A stretch of 17,932 nt of DNA, from NCBI GenBank assembly GCA_013695565.1, contig JACDAG010000304.1, positions 1 to 17,932 on the forward strand, in the 5' to 3' direction. Under the pieces are notes generated by a model, which saw nothing but the letters and a program-made list of their open reading frames with translations, was not told where the DNA came from and ran no database searches. The DNA comes from Bradyrhizobium sp. Its GTDB lineage: Bacteria > Pseudomonadota > Alphaproteobacteria > Rhizobiales > Xanthobacteraceae. Shown piece by piece: positions 1 through 7,279 of this stretch. The number at the start of each line of letters is the position of its first letter. The first letter of the stretch is position 1. Both the position numbers and the translations under genes were made by a program.

Positions 1-308
1 GCCAATATACGGTCGCCGTGACGCATCACATCGGCCCTGATCTGGACGCCGAGCGCGCGCTGCTCACGGCCGACCTGGAAAACGCCGGGCTGGTGACCGC
101 GAAATATCAGGTGACCGGCATCGGCCCGACCATTGCGGGCCATAATGGCGGCGGCGACCTCTATTACACCGATGGCGAAATCTGGGTGCTGCGGCTCGTC
201 GAGGCCTGCAAAAAGCGCGATGGCCCCGCGGTGACGATCCCGAGCCCGCCGGCGACCGAGCTCAAGGATCAGATCTGGCATGCGATCGCCGCGGCAATGG
301 GGAAATAA
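1..308 (+). CDS. 3' end of a gene resembling an LssY C-terminal domain protein (partial)
   Basis: The reading frame is open from the left edge (first full codon at 3) and ends at TAA 306-308, so the start lies outside the window. A GTG at 18 is in frame, but the residues before it (QYTVAV) read as coding, so I treat the gene as truncated by the window. The visible ~100 residues contain THHIGPDLDAER, then a conserved-looking GHNGGGDLYYTDGEIWVLRL segment. This pattern reminds me of the LssY C-terminal domain, found on membrane proteins next to PAP2 or DedA-like domains. The known function of that domain is poorly defined. No membrane segment is visible in the part present. It is followed by a palindromic repeat and then an unrelated aminotransferase. 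The family call is from memory of the motif and is moderate; the existence of a coding 3' end is more certain. Confidence 0.55.
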   Translation, partial: QYTVAVTHHIGPDLDAERALLTADLENAGLVTAKYQVTGIGPTIAGHNGGGDLYYTDGEIWVLRLVEACKKRDGPAVTIPSPPATELKDQIWHAIAAAMGK

Positions 309-320
309 GGCCCTCATGCC

Positions 321-430
321 GTCTTTGCGAGGAGCAAAGCGACGAAGCAATCCAGTCTTTTTGCGGCTCTGGATTGCTTCGCTGCGCTCTCATGCACAAA
401 CGCTTTGCGTTTGTTGCAGACAATGACGGT
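321..430. repeat. Family A palindromic repeat with an extra internal hairpin
   Basis: The left arm reads GTCTTTGCGAGGAGCAAAGC then GACGAAGCAATCCAG. The right arm reads CTGGATTGCTTCGCTGCGCT and closes with AATGACGGT at 422-430. Unlike the other family A copies, about 25 bases are inserted in the right arm. They include a perfect 8-bp stem with a TTT loop (396-414, ACAAACGC/GCGTTTGT). It lies in the 206-bp gap between the LssY-like gene and the aminotransferase. A terminator-like or mRNA-processing role is possible but is inference. I saw no convincing promoter in the rest of this gap. Confidence 0.85.
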
Positions 431-514
431 TTCAATCCACTATTGTTATGCTCTAATCCGTACCAACCTCCGGACGCTTTGATTCCGCCTTCCACCGACA
501 AGGAATAAAAACAA

Positions 515-1699
515 ATGACCGTTCGCGCGGGCCGGGAATTTCTGGCCATCCCCGGACCCACCACCATGCCCGACGAAGTGCTGCAGGCGATGCACCGTCC
601 GGCGCTCGACATCTACTCCAAGGAGATGTTCGACCTGACGCACGGCCTGCTCGACGATCTCACAAAACTGTTCGCCACCAAAGGCCAGTCCTACATCTAC
701 ATCGCCAACGGCCATGGCGCCTGGGAAGCGACGCTGTCCAACGTGCTCTCGCGCGGCGACAAGGTGCTGGTGCTGGAAAGCGGACGCTTTGCGATCGGCT
801 GGGGTAATGCCGCGGCCGCGATGGGCGCCGAGGTCGAGGTGCTGACAGGCGACTGGCGCCGCGCGATCCGTTCCGCCGACGTCGAGGCGCGGCTGCGCCA
901 GGACAAGGAGCACAAGATCAAGGTCATCCTCGCGGTGCAGGTCGATACCGCGTCGGGCACCTATAACGACATCGAAGCGATCGGCAAGGCCATCAAGGCA
1001 TCGGGACATCCGGCCTTGTTCATGGTCGACACCGTGGCTTCGCTGGGCTGCATGCCGTTCGAGATGGACGCATGGGGCGTCGATGTCGCGATGTCCGGAT
1101 CGCAAAAGGGGTTGATGACCCCGCCGGGCCTCGGCTTCGTCGCCGCCAACGATCGCGCCCGCGAAGTGCACAAGAAGGCAAATCTGCGCACGCCCTATTG
1201 GGACTGGACCGAACGTGAAGGCGCCGAGCATTACCGAAAATATGCCGGCACCGCCCCGGTGCATCTGCTGTTCGCGCTGCGCAAGGCGATCGACATGCTC
1301 AACGCCGAGGGGCTGGAAAATGCCTTCCTTCGCCATCGGCTGCTCGCCGAAGCGGTTCGCCGCGCGGTCGCGGTCTGGGCCGAGGGTCAGGTCATCAGCT
1401 TCAACATCGCCGAGGCCAAAGAGCGCTCCAACACGGTGACGACGGTTCTGGTGAACGGCCACGACCCCGCCGCGCTGCAACGCTATTGCAAGGAGAAGTG
1501 CGGCGTGGTGCTCGGGACCGGCATTGGCGACCTCTCCGGCCAGGCCTTCCGGATCGCGCATATGGGCCACGTCAACGCGCCGATGATCCTGGGCACGCTT
1601 GGCGTCGTCGAAGTCGGCCTCAACGCCCTCAAAATCCCGCACGGCAAGGGCGGAACCGAAGCCGCGATCGAGTGGCTTGGTGAGAGCGTGAGCGCGTAG
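515..1699 (+). CDS. Class V PLP-dependent aminotransferase (serine/alanine-glyoxylate type)
   Basis: A 394-residue protein of the usual length for fold-type I, class V aminotransferases. Visible marks are the N-terminal IPGPTTMPDEVLQAM segment (residues 12-26), the substrate/PLP-contact stretch VDTASGTYND (143-152), D172 in FMVDTVASLG, the Schiff-base lysine K198 in SGSQKGLMTPPG, and R346 in FRIAHMGH, the expected carboxylate-binding arginine. Family members transfer an amino group from serine, alanine or similar donors to glyoxylate or pyruvate, in the cytoplasm. The exact donor cannot be read here. 2-aminoethylphosphonate transaminase (PhnW) belongs to the same superfamily and is a less likely alternative. 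ATG 515 is preceded by AAGGAA at 500-505, about ten bases upstream. The gene ends before a perfect 11-bp hairpin, and the ABC operon begins 179 bases downstream, so it is probably a separate transcription unit. Confidence 0.88.
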   Translation: MTVRAGREFLAIPGPTTMPDEVLQAMHRPALDIYSKEMFDLTHGLLDDLTKLFATKGQSYIYIANGHGAWEATLSNVLSRGDKVLVLESGRFAIGWGNAAAAMGAEVEVLTGDWRRAIRSADVEARLRQDKEHKIKVILAVQVDTASGTYNDIEAIGKAIKASGHPALFMVDTVASLGCMPFEMDAWGVDVAMSGSQKGLMTPPGLGFVAANDRAREVHKKANLRTPYWDWTEREGAEHYRKYAGTAPVHLLFALRKAIDMLNAEGLENAFLRHRLLAEAVRRAVAVWAEGQVISFNIAEAKERSNTVTTVLVNGHDPAALQRYCKEKCGVVLGTGIGDLSGQAFRIAHMGHVNAPMILGTLGVVEVGLNALKIPHGKGGTEAAIEWLGESVSA

Positions 1700-1704
1700 T
1701 ACAT

Positions 1705-1729
1705 CGCTCTCTCACCATGTGAGAGAGCG
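1705..1729 (+). terminator. Perfect 11-bp hairpin after the aminotransferase, terminator-like
   Basis: CGCTCTCTCAC (1705-1715), loop CAT, GTGAGAGAGCG (1719-1729). The stem is perfect and starts five bases after the TAG stop. There is no T-tract behind it (GGACCTCG follows), so it is not a classical intrinsic terminator. It could end transcription weakly or protect the mRNA 3' end. Confidence 0.5.
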
Positions 1730-1790
1730 GGACCTCGAACCGGTCAATTCAATTCGATCAAAGTCTGAGGACTGGCCTGAAATCCAAGGC

Positions 1791-1821
1791 TTTCCCGCGC
1801 GTCACATTTAGTGCTTATACT
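1791..1821 (+). promoter_or_regulatory. Possible promoter for the ABC importer operon
   Basis: TATACT at 1816-1821 matches the -10 consensus at five of six positions. TTTCCC at 1791-1796 is only a weak -35 with a long 19-base spacer. The position is sensible: after the terminator-like hairpin and about 57 bases before the TTG start at 1879. A small GCCGG/CCGGC stem at 1836-1854 lies in the presumed leader. The rest of the 1730-1878 gap shows nothing further. Confidence 0.25.
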
Positions 1822-1866
1822 GTATGCCAGTAGAAGCCGGGCGCAGACTCCGGCGTAATAAGCGCT

Positions 1867-1871
1867 GGAGG
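1867..1871 (+). promoter_or_regulatory. Shine-Dalgarno GGAGG deciding the TTG start of the ATPase
   Basis: GGAGG is seven bases upstream of TTG 1879. No ATG or GTG in frame is better placed, and the encoded N-terminus (SVELRGLTKRFG) is exactly where family members begin, so the TTG start is well supported. Confidence 0.7.
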
Positions 1872-1878
1872 ATTCCGA

Positions 1879-2940
<1,062 letters not shown>

Positions 2941-2975
2941 ACAAGATCACGAGCTATTCCGTGTTTGAGGGAGAC

Positions 2976-3062
2976 CGTCCTTGCCAGCGCAAGCGAAGCA
3001 ATCCATCGTGCCTTACGAAGAAAGAATGGATTGCTTCGTCGCTACGCTCCTCGCAATGACGG
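2976..3062. repeat. Family A palindromic repeat between ATPase and first binding protein
   Basis: The left arm (2976-) reads CGTCCTTGCCAGCGCAAGCG then AAGCAATCCAT. The right arm reads ATGGATTGCTTCGTCGCTAC and ends in CGCAATGACGG at 3052-3062. The repeat ends directly before the Shine-Dalgarno of the next gene (AGAGGA 3065-3070). It is open in the reading frame of that gene, so gene callers may extend the gene into it from TTG 2965. Confidence 0.9.
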
Positions 3063-3075
3063 AGAGAGGATCGAA

Positions 3076-4143
3076 ATGACGCATAAGCACATCAGCCGTC
3101 GCAACGTTTTGAGGGCCTCGGCCGCGCTGGCATTGGGAACCGTGTTCGCCTCGCCCTCGCGCGCGCAGGCCCCGCCGGCAGAAACGATCACGCCGCAACT
3201 GATCGAAGCGGCGAAAAAAGAAGGCAAGGTGGTCTGGTACACCTCGATCGATCTCTCGGTGTCGGAAAAGATCGCCGCTTCATTCAGGGAGAAATTCGGC
3301 GGCATCGAGGTTCGCGTCGAGCGCACCGGCGCCGAGCGGGTGTACCAGCGCATCGGCCAGGAATATGCCAGCAACGTCCACGCCGTCGATATCGCGAACT
3401 CGTCCGATGCCGCGCATCTGCTGGCATGGAAGCGACAAGGCATCCTGCTGCCTTACCTGCCCGAAGACGTCGCCAAACATTACAAGCCCGAGCATCGCGA
3501 CCCCGACGGCACCTACGCTGGTTTCCGCGCCACGCTGAGCTCGATCGCCTACAACACCAAGCTGGTGAAGCCCGAAGACGCGCCGAAGAGCTTCAAGGAC
3601 CTGCTCGACCCCAAATGGAAGGGCAAGATGGTCAAGGCGCATCCCGGTTATAGCGGCACGATCCTGACCGCGACCTTCGAAATGGTTCGCGACATCGGCT
3701 GGGAATATTACGAGGCTCTTGCGAAGCAGAACGTCATGCAGGTGCAATCGGCGACCGATCCGCCGAAGAAACTGTCGCTCGGCGAGCGCAGCGTGATGGC
3801 TGACGGCACCGAATACAACATCTTCCTGCTGAGGGAAGCCGGGCAGCCGGTGGAAGCGGTGTATCCGGCCGAGGGCACGCCGTTCATCGTCGGCCCGAAC
3901 GGCATCTTCAAGGCGGCGCCGAATCCGAACGCGGCAAAGCTGTTCCAGAGCTATTGCTTTACGCCGGATGCGCAGCGGATCGTGATCGATTCCGGCGGGC
4001 TTCGTTCGCTGCATGCCCAGGTGAAGGAACATGCCGGCCGCAAGCCGCTGGCGGATATCAAATTGATGAAGGAAGACGCCGCGGGCGCCGAAGCCCAGAG
4101 CGAGGAGATCAAGGCGCGCTATCAGAAACTGTTCCGGGTTTAA
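3076..4143 (+). CDS. Extracellular solute-binding protein 1 of the ABC importer, Tat signal
   Basis: A 355-residue family 1-type (Fe3+/AEP/thiamine-like cluster) periplasmic binding protein. The N-terminus has a twin-arginine motif (SRRNVLR, residues 8-14), a hydrophobic stretch (ASAALALGTVF) and a likely cleavage site after SRA (residue 30). The mature part starts its first beta-strand with GKVVWYTSID (50-59). Core motifs are SSIAYNTKLVKPEDAPKSFKDLLDPKWKGK (155-184) and MQVQSATDPPKKLSLGE (221-237). ATG 3076 was chosen because AGAGGA is five bases upstream and the signal peptide starts there. The in-frame extension to TTG 2965 only reads through a repeat. It is a close paralogue of the next gene, with the same signal layout, length and core. 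The two differ most at residues 291-312. The ligand is unknown. Confidence 0.9.
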   Translation: MTHKHISRRNVLRASAALALGTVFASPSRAQAPPAETITPQLIEAAKKEGKVVWYTSIDLSVSEKIAASFREKFGGIEVRVERTGAERVYQRIGQEYASNVHAVDIANSSDAAHLLAWKRQGILLPYLPEDVAKHYKPEHRDPDGTYAGFRATLSSIAYNTKLVKPEDAPKSFKDLLDPKWKGKMVKAHPGYSGTILTATFEMVRDIGWEYYEALAKQNVMQVQSATDPPKKLSLGERSVMADGTEYNIFLLREAGQPVEAVYPAEGTPFIVGPNGIFKAAPNPNAAKLFQSYCFTPDAQRIVIDSGGLRSLHAQVKEHAGRKPLADIKLMKEDAAGAEAQSEEIKARYQKLFRV

Positions 4144-4145
4144 GT

Positions 4146-4228
4146 CGTCATTGCGAGCGAAGCGAAGCAATCCAGAGTCGTGGGTGGTACTCTGGATTTC
4201 TTCGTCGCTTCGCTCCTCGCAATGACGG
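4146..4228. repeat. Family A palindromic repeat between the two binding proteins
   Basis: It begins CGTCATTGCGAGCGAAGCGA two bases after the stop of binding protein 1. The central loop is bounded by CCAGAGT/ACTCTGG. The right arm ends in CTCCTCGCAATGACGG. It occupies nearly the whole gap, and the next Shine-Dalgarno follows within 15 bases. The position relative to the downstream start copies that of the repeat at 2976-3062. Confidence 0.92.
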
Positions 4229-4238
4229 AGGAAAATAT

Positions 4239-4243
4239 GGAGG
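4239..4243 (+). promoter_or_regulatory. Shine-Dalgarno GGAGG deciding the start of binding protein 2
   Basis: GGAGG lies seven bases before ATG 4251 and supports that start over the much longer open frame reaching back to 3954 through the repeat and the end of the preceding gene. A second purine run (GGAGGAAAA) sits at the repeat boundary at 4227-4235. Confidence 0.7.
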
Positions 4244-4250
4244 CCTGCTC

Positions 4251-5315
4251 ATGAGCAAACACATCAACCGGCGAAATCTGATCAAAGGTTCGGCCGCGCT
4301 TGCAATCGGCACCGTGTTTGCTTCGCCGGTGCGCGCCCAGGCGCCGGCGCCGGTCGCGATCAACGCAGCCCTGGTGGAGGCGGCGAAAAAAGAAGGCAAG
4401 GTGGTGTTCTATTCCTCGATGGACCTGCCGGTCGGCGAAAAGCTCGGCAAGGCGTTCGAGGCGGCCTATCCCGGGATTTCCGTGCAGATCGAGCGCTCCG
4501 GCTCGGAGCGGCTGTTCACCCGGGTCGGCCAGGAATTCTCCAGCAACATCCGCGCCGCCGACATCATCAATACGTCGGACGCCTCCCACATCATCAGTTG
4601 GAAGAAGAACGGCTGGCTGATGCCGTTCGTGCCCGAAGATGTCGCCAGGCATTTTCCGGAAGCCTATCGCGAGCCAGACGGGATGGCGGCGACCTCGCGC
4701 ATCTATCTGTCGTCGATCGCCTACAACACCAATCTGGTGAAGCCCGAGGACGCGCCGAAGAGCTATGCGGACCTGCTCGACCCAAAATGGGCGGGTAAAA
4801 TGGTCAAGGGCCATCCCGCCTATAGCGGCACCATCATGACCGCAACCTTCCAGCTGGTGCGCGAGCTGGGCTGGGGCTATCTCGAAAAATTGTCGAAGCA
4901 GCGCGTGATGCAGGTGCAATCGTCGACCGATCCGCCGAAGAAGCTCGCGCTCGGCGAACGCGCCGTGATGGCCGACGGCAATGAATATGGTGTCGTGCTG
5001 CTGAAGGAAGCGGGCCAGCCGGTCGAACCGCTGTATCCGACCGAAGGCACGCCAACGGTTTCGGGGCCGACCGCCATCTTCAAGACCGCGCCGAATCCCA
5101 ATGCGGCAAAACTGTTCCAGGCGTGGTGGCACACGCGGGAAACCCAGCAGTTCTTCTGCGACTACACCGCGCAATATTCCGCGCATGCGCAAGTGCAGTC
5201 GAAGCCGGGCCGCCGCAAGCTTTCCGACATCAAGCTGATGAAGGAGGATGCGGCCGGCGTCGAGGAAATGGCGGAAGAGATCAAGACGAAGTATGCGAAG
5301 TTGTTCAAGGTGTGA
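4251..5315 (+). CDS. Extracellular solute-binding protein 2 of the ABC importer, Tat-like signal
   Basis: A 354-residue paralogue of the preceding binding protein. It has a twin-arginine-like motif (NRRNLIK, residues 7-13), hydrophobic segment GSAALAIGTVF and a probable cleavage after VRA (residue 29). The shared core includes EAAKKEGKVVFYSSMD (43-58), SSIAYNTNLVKPEDAPKSYADL and MQVQSSTDPPKKLALGERAVMADG. The DNA is also close; for example, the two genes share an identical stretch at 3208-3232 and 4380-4404. The clearest difference is at residues 290-311, where this copy has an aromatic-rich segment (AWWHTRETQQFFCDYTAQYS) instead of SYCFTPDAQRIVIDSGGLRS. It would deliver the same or a related ligand to the permease at 5456. 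Tandem duplication followed by divergence is the simplest reading. The ligand is unknown; iron, 2-aminoethylphosphonate-like and other small ligands remain possible. Confidence 0.9.
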   Translation: MSKHINRRNLIKGSAALAIGTVFASPVRAQAPAPVAINAALVEAAKKEGKVVFYSSMDLPVGEKLGKAFEAAYPGISVQIERSGSERLFTRVGQEFSSNIRAADIINTSDASHIISWKKNGWLMPFVPEDVARHFPEAYREPDGMAATSRIYLSSIAYNTNLVKPEDAPKSYADLLDPKWAGKMVKGHPAYSGTIMTATFQLVRELGWGYLEKLSKQRVMQVQSSTDPPKKLALGERAVMADGNEYGVVLLKEAGQPVEPLYPTEGTPTVSGPTAIFKTAPNPNAAKLFQAWWHTRETQQFFCDYTAQYSAHAQVQSKPGRRKLSDIKLMKEDAAGVEEMAEEIKTKYAKLFKV

Positions 5316-5337
5316 GGGACGGCTTGGATTTTGTTGT

Positions 5338-5442
5338 CGTCATTCCGGGGCGATGCAAAGCATCGAGCCCGGAATCTCGAGATTCCCCGGTGCGCAATTG
5401 CGCACCTGAGGTCTGGTCCTTCGGACCATCCCGGAATGACGG
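5338..5442. repeat. Family B palindromic repeat with nested hairpins before the permease
   Basis: The outer arms are CGTCATTCCGGGGC (5338-) and CCGGAATGACGG (5431-5442). Inside are CGATGC/GCATCG with an AAA loop (5350-5364), a perfect 18-bp palindrome GGTGCGCAATTGCGCACC (5389-5406) and GGTCC/GGACC with a TTC loop near 5416-5428. It fills the 140-bp gap between binding protein 2 and the permease and ends 13 bases before the permease ATG. It may lower or separate expression of the permease from the binding proteins; that role is inference. Confidence 0.9.
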
Positions 5443-5455
5443 ATAGAAAGATCGC

Positions 5456-7171
5456 ATGACCATCGCCACCGACACCGCACCCGCCAAGGCAAAGATCGAC
5501 TGGACCAAGCCGGTGCTGTGGCTGTTTGCGGCGGTCATGATCGTGCTGATCGTGATGCCGATGTCGTGGCTCGCGGTGTATGCCTTCACCGACAAGGCGC
5601 GCAGTCCGACGCTGCAGAATTTCGTCAAGCTGTTCACCGATCCGGATTTCCTGGACCCCCTGATGACGACCGCGATCATCGCCACGACGTCGGCGATGAT
5701 CTGCTGTATCGTTGCCGCCCCGATCGGCTGGCTGGTGTCGCGCACCGACATGCCGGGGCGGCAGACCGTCCGTGCGCTGGTGACGGCCTCGTTCGTGACG
5801 CCTCCGTTTCTGGGCGCGGTGGCCTGGGAACTGCTGGCCGCGCCCAACAGCGGGCTATTGAACCAGTTCTATCGATTCCTGACCGGCGCCGAGTCGGACG
5901 TGCATATCTTCAATATCTATTCGCTGACCGGCATCATCTTCGTGATCTCCTGCTACACCTTTCCGTTCGTGTTCGTGCTGGTCGCCAATGCGCTCGACAA
6001 CATGCCCGGCGAACTCGAAGACGCCTCCGCCATTCTCGGCGGCAAGGCATGGACCACGGCGCGGCGCATCACGATTCCGCTGGCGCTGCCGGCGCTGATC
6101 GCCGGCAGCCTGATCGCGTTCCTGCAGGCCATGACGCTGTTCGGTTCGCCCGCGATCCTGGCGCTGCCGGCCGGCTTCCACACCATGACCACCAAAATCT
6201 GGAGCCTGTTCCAGTATCCGCCGAAACTCGAACTCGCCGCCGCCGCCGCGGTGCCGCTGCTGCTGCTGACGATCCTGCTGCTGCAGGGCCAGAAATTTCT
6301 GCTCGGCCGCCGCGGCTACTCCGTTGTGGGAGGCAAATATGGTGCGCCGCGCCCGATCGAAATGGGTGTATGGCGCTGGGCGGCGCTGGCGTTTTGCCTG
6401 ATCGTGCTGCTCAACCCGGTGTTCCTGCCGTATATGGCGTTGCTCAATGCGGCGTTCTCGCCTAACGCGACCACGCTGGTGACCCCGGCGACGGCGACTC
6501 TGCACAACATCGTGTTCGTGTTCACCGAATTGTCCTCGACCCAGCTGGCCCTCAAGAACACCGTGATCCTCGGCGCCGCGACCGCGACCATCGGGACGAT
6601 ACTCGCGCTCGTCATCGCCTATGTCACGGCGCGCCGTGTGATCTCCGGCCATCGATTCCTGGGTTTCCTCGCCACCGCGCCGATCGCGGTGCCCGGCATC
6701 GTGCTCGGCGTCGGCCTGTTCCTGAGCTATACGCGACCGCCGTTCGTGCTGTACGGCACGCTGTGGATCCTGCTGCTGGCGTTCCTCACCATCAACCTGC
6801 CGTCGGCCTATCAGCAATTGCAGGCGGCGTTTGCGACCATCCACCCCGAACTGGAAGACGCCAGCCGCATCCTCGGGGCGACGCGGCTGCAATCGCTGCG
6901 CCAGATCACCGCGCCCTTGCTGCGCACCGGCGTGATCGCGACCTGGTGCTTCATCTTCATCGGCGTGATGCGCGAATTGTCGGCGGCGATCGTTTTGTTC
7001 ACGTCGCAGACCAAGGTGCTGTCTGTCCTGATCTACGACCTCAACGAAAGCGGCGACCTCGCCGCCATCGCCGTGCTCGGGATCGCGATGCTGATCATCA
7101 CCTTCGCGGTGGTGCTCGCGGTCAATCGCATCCCCGGCGGCAACGCCGCCGCGCGGTTGCGGAATAGTTAG
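5456..7171 (+). CDS. ABC importer permease, two fused membrane domains
   Basis: A 571-residue inner-membrane protein with about twelve hydrophobic segments. It holds two binding-protein-dependent transport domains in one chain. Each half carries an EAA loop that docks on the ATPase: LEDASAILGGKAWTTARRIT (187-206) and LEDASRILGATRLQSLRQIT (466-485). A linker of about residues 283-305 separates the halves. This fused layout is usual for ferric-iron (FbpB/SfuB), thiamine (ThiP) and 2-aminoethylphosphonate-type importers, and explains why only one permease gene is present. ATG 5456 has only a weak purine stretch (AGAAAG) upstream, itself just after a repeat. The gene is last in the operon. The tail after residue 550 is short and polar. 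Confidence 0.93.
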   Translation: MTIATDTAPAKAKIDWTKPVLWLFAAVMIVLIVMPMSWLAVYAFTDKARSPTLQNFVKLFTDPDFLDPLMTTAIIATTSAMICCIVAAPIGWLVSRTDMPGRQTVRALVTASFVTPPFLGAVAWELLAAPNSGLLNQFYRFLTGAESDVHIFNIYSLTGIIFVISCYTFPFVFVLVANALDNMPGELEDASAILGGKAWTTARRITIPLALPALIAGSLIAFLQAMTLFGSPAILALPAGFHTMTTKIWSLFQYPPKLELAAAAAVPLLLLTILLLQGQKFLLGRRGYSVVGGKYGAPRPIEMGVWRWAALAFCLIVLLNPVFLPYMALLNAAFSPNATTLVTPATATLHNIVFVFTELSSTQLALKNTVILGAATATIGTILALVIAYVTARRVISGHRFLGFLATAPIAVPGIVLGVGLFLSYTRPPFVLYGTLWILLLAFLTINLPSAYQQLQAAFATIHPELEDASRILGATRLQSLRQITAPLLRTGVIATWCFIFIGVMRELSAAIVLFTSQTKVLSVLIYDLNESGDLAAIAVLGIAMLIITFAVVLAVNRIPGGNAAARLRNS

Positions 7172-7186
7172 GTCCCAGGGAAAGAT

Positions 7187-7270
7187 CGTCATTGCGAGGA
7201 GCGGAGCGACGAAGCAATCCATACTTGCTTCGCGGCTCTATGGATTGCTTCGCTTCGCTCGCAATGACGG
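7187..7270. repeat. Family A palindromic repeat between convergent genes
   Basis: CGTCATTGCGAGGAGCGGAG with CGACGAAGCAATCCATA on the left. TATGGATTGCTTCGCTTCGC and TCGCAATGACGG close it on the right. It lies 15 bases after the permease stop and nine bases from the stop of the opposing SGNH-like gene, so it could serve as a two-way transcription end. There is no T-tract. Confidence 0.92.
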
Positions 7271-7279
7271 TGGATGGCT

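Noticed and set aside
321..430. CRISPR-like or tRNA-like structure in the palindromic regions
   Set aside because: The repeats are single palindromes scattered between genes, with no regular spacers and no cloverleaf or TΨC-type sequence.
424..452. Possible promoter before the aminotransferase (TATGCT at 447)
   Set aside because: No acceptable -35 hexamer at 16-18 bases; the nearest candidates are 11 or 27 bases away.
446..1642. 398-residue open frame opposite the aminotransferase
   Set aside because: Composition is the usual antisense shadow of a high-GC gene (rich in R, H, D, G), with no family motif, while the plus strand has full catalytic motifs.
2965..3075. In-frame TTG extension of binding protein 1
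   Set aside because: The extra 37 residues are translated repeat (SEAIHR...RRYAPRNDG-type peptide); a good ribosome site and the Tat signal sit at ATG 3076.
3954..4250. In-frame extension of binding protein 2
   Set aside because: It reads through the end of the preceding gene in another frame and through a repeat; GGAGG before ATG 4251 settles the start.
2976..5442. Insertion sequences or transposon ends around the duplicated binding proteins
   Set aside because: No transposase frame or target-site duplication was found; the inverted repeats are the small widespread palindromes only.
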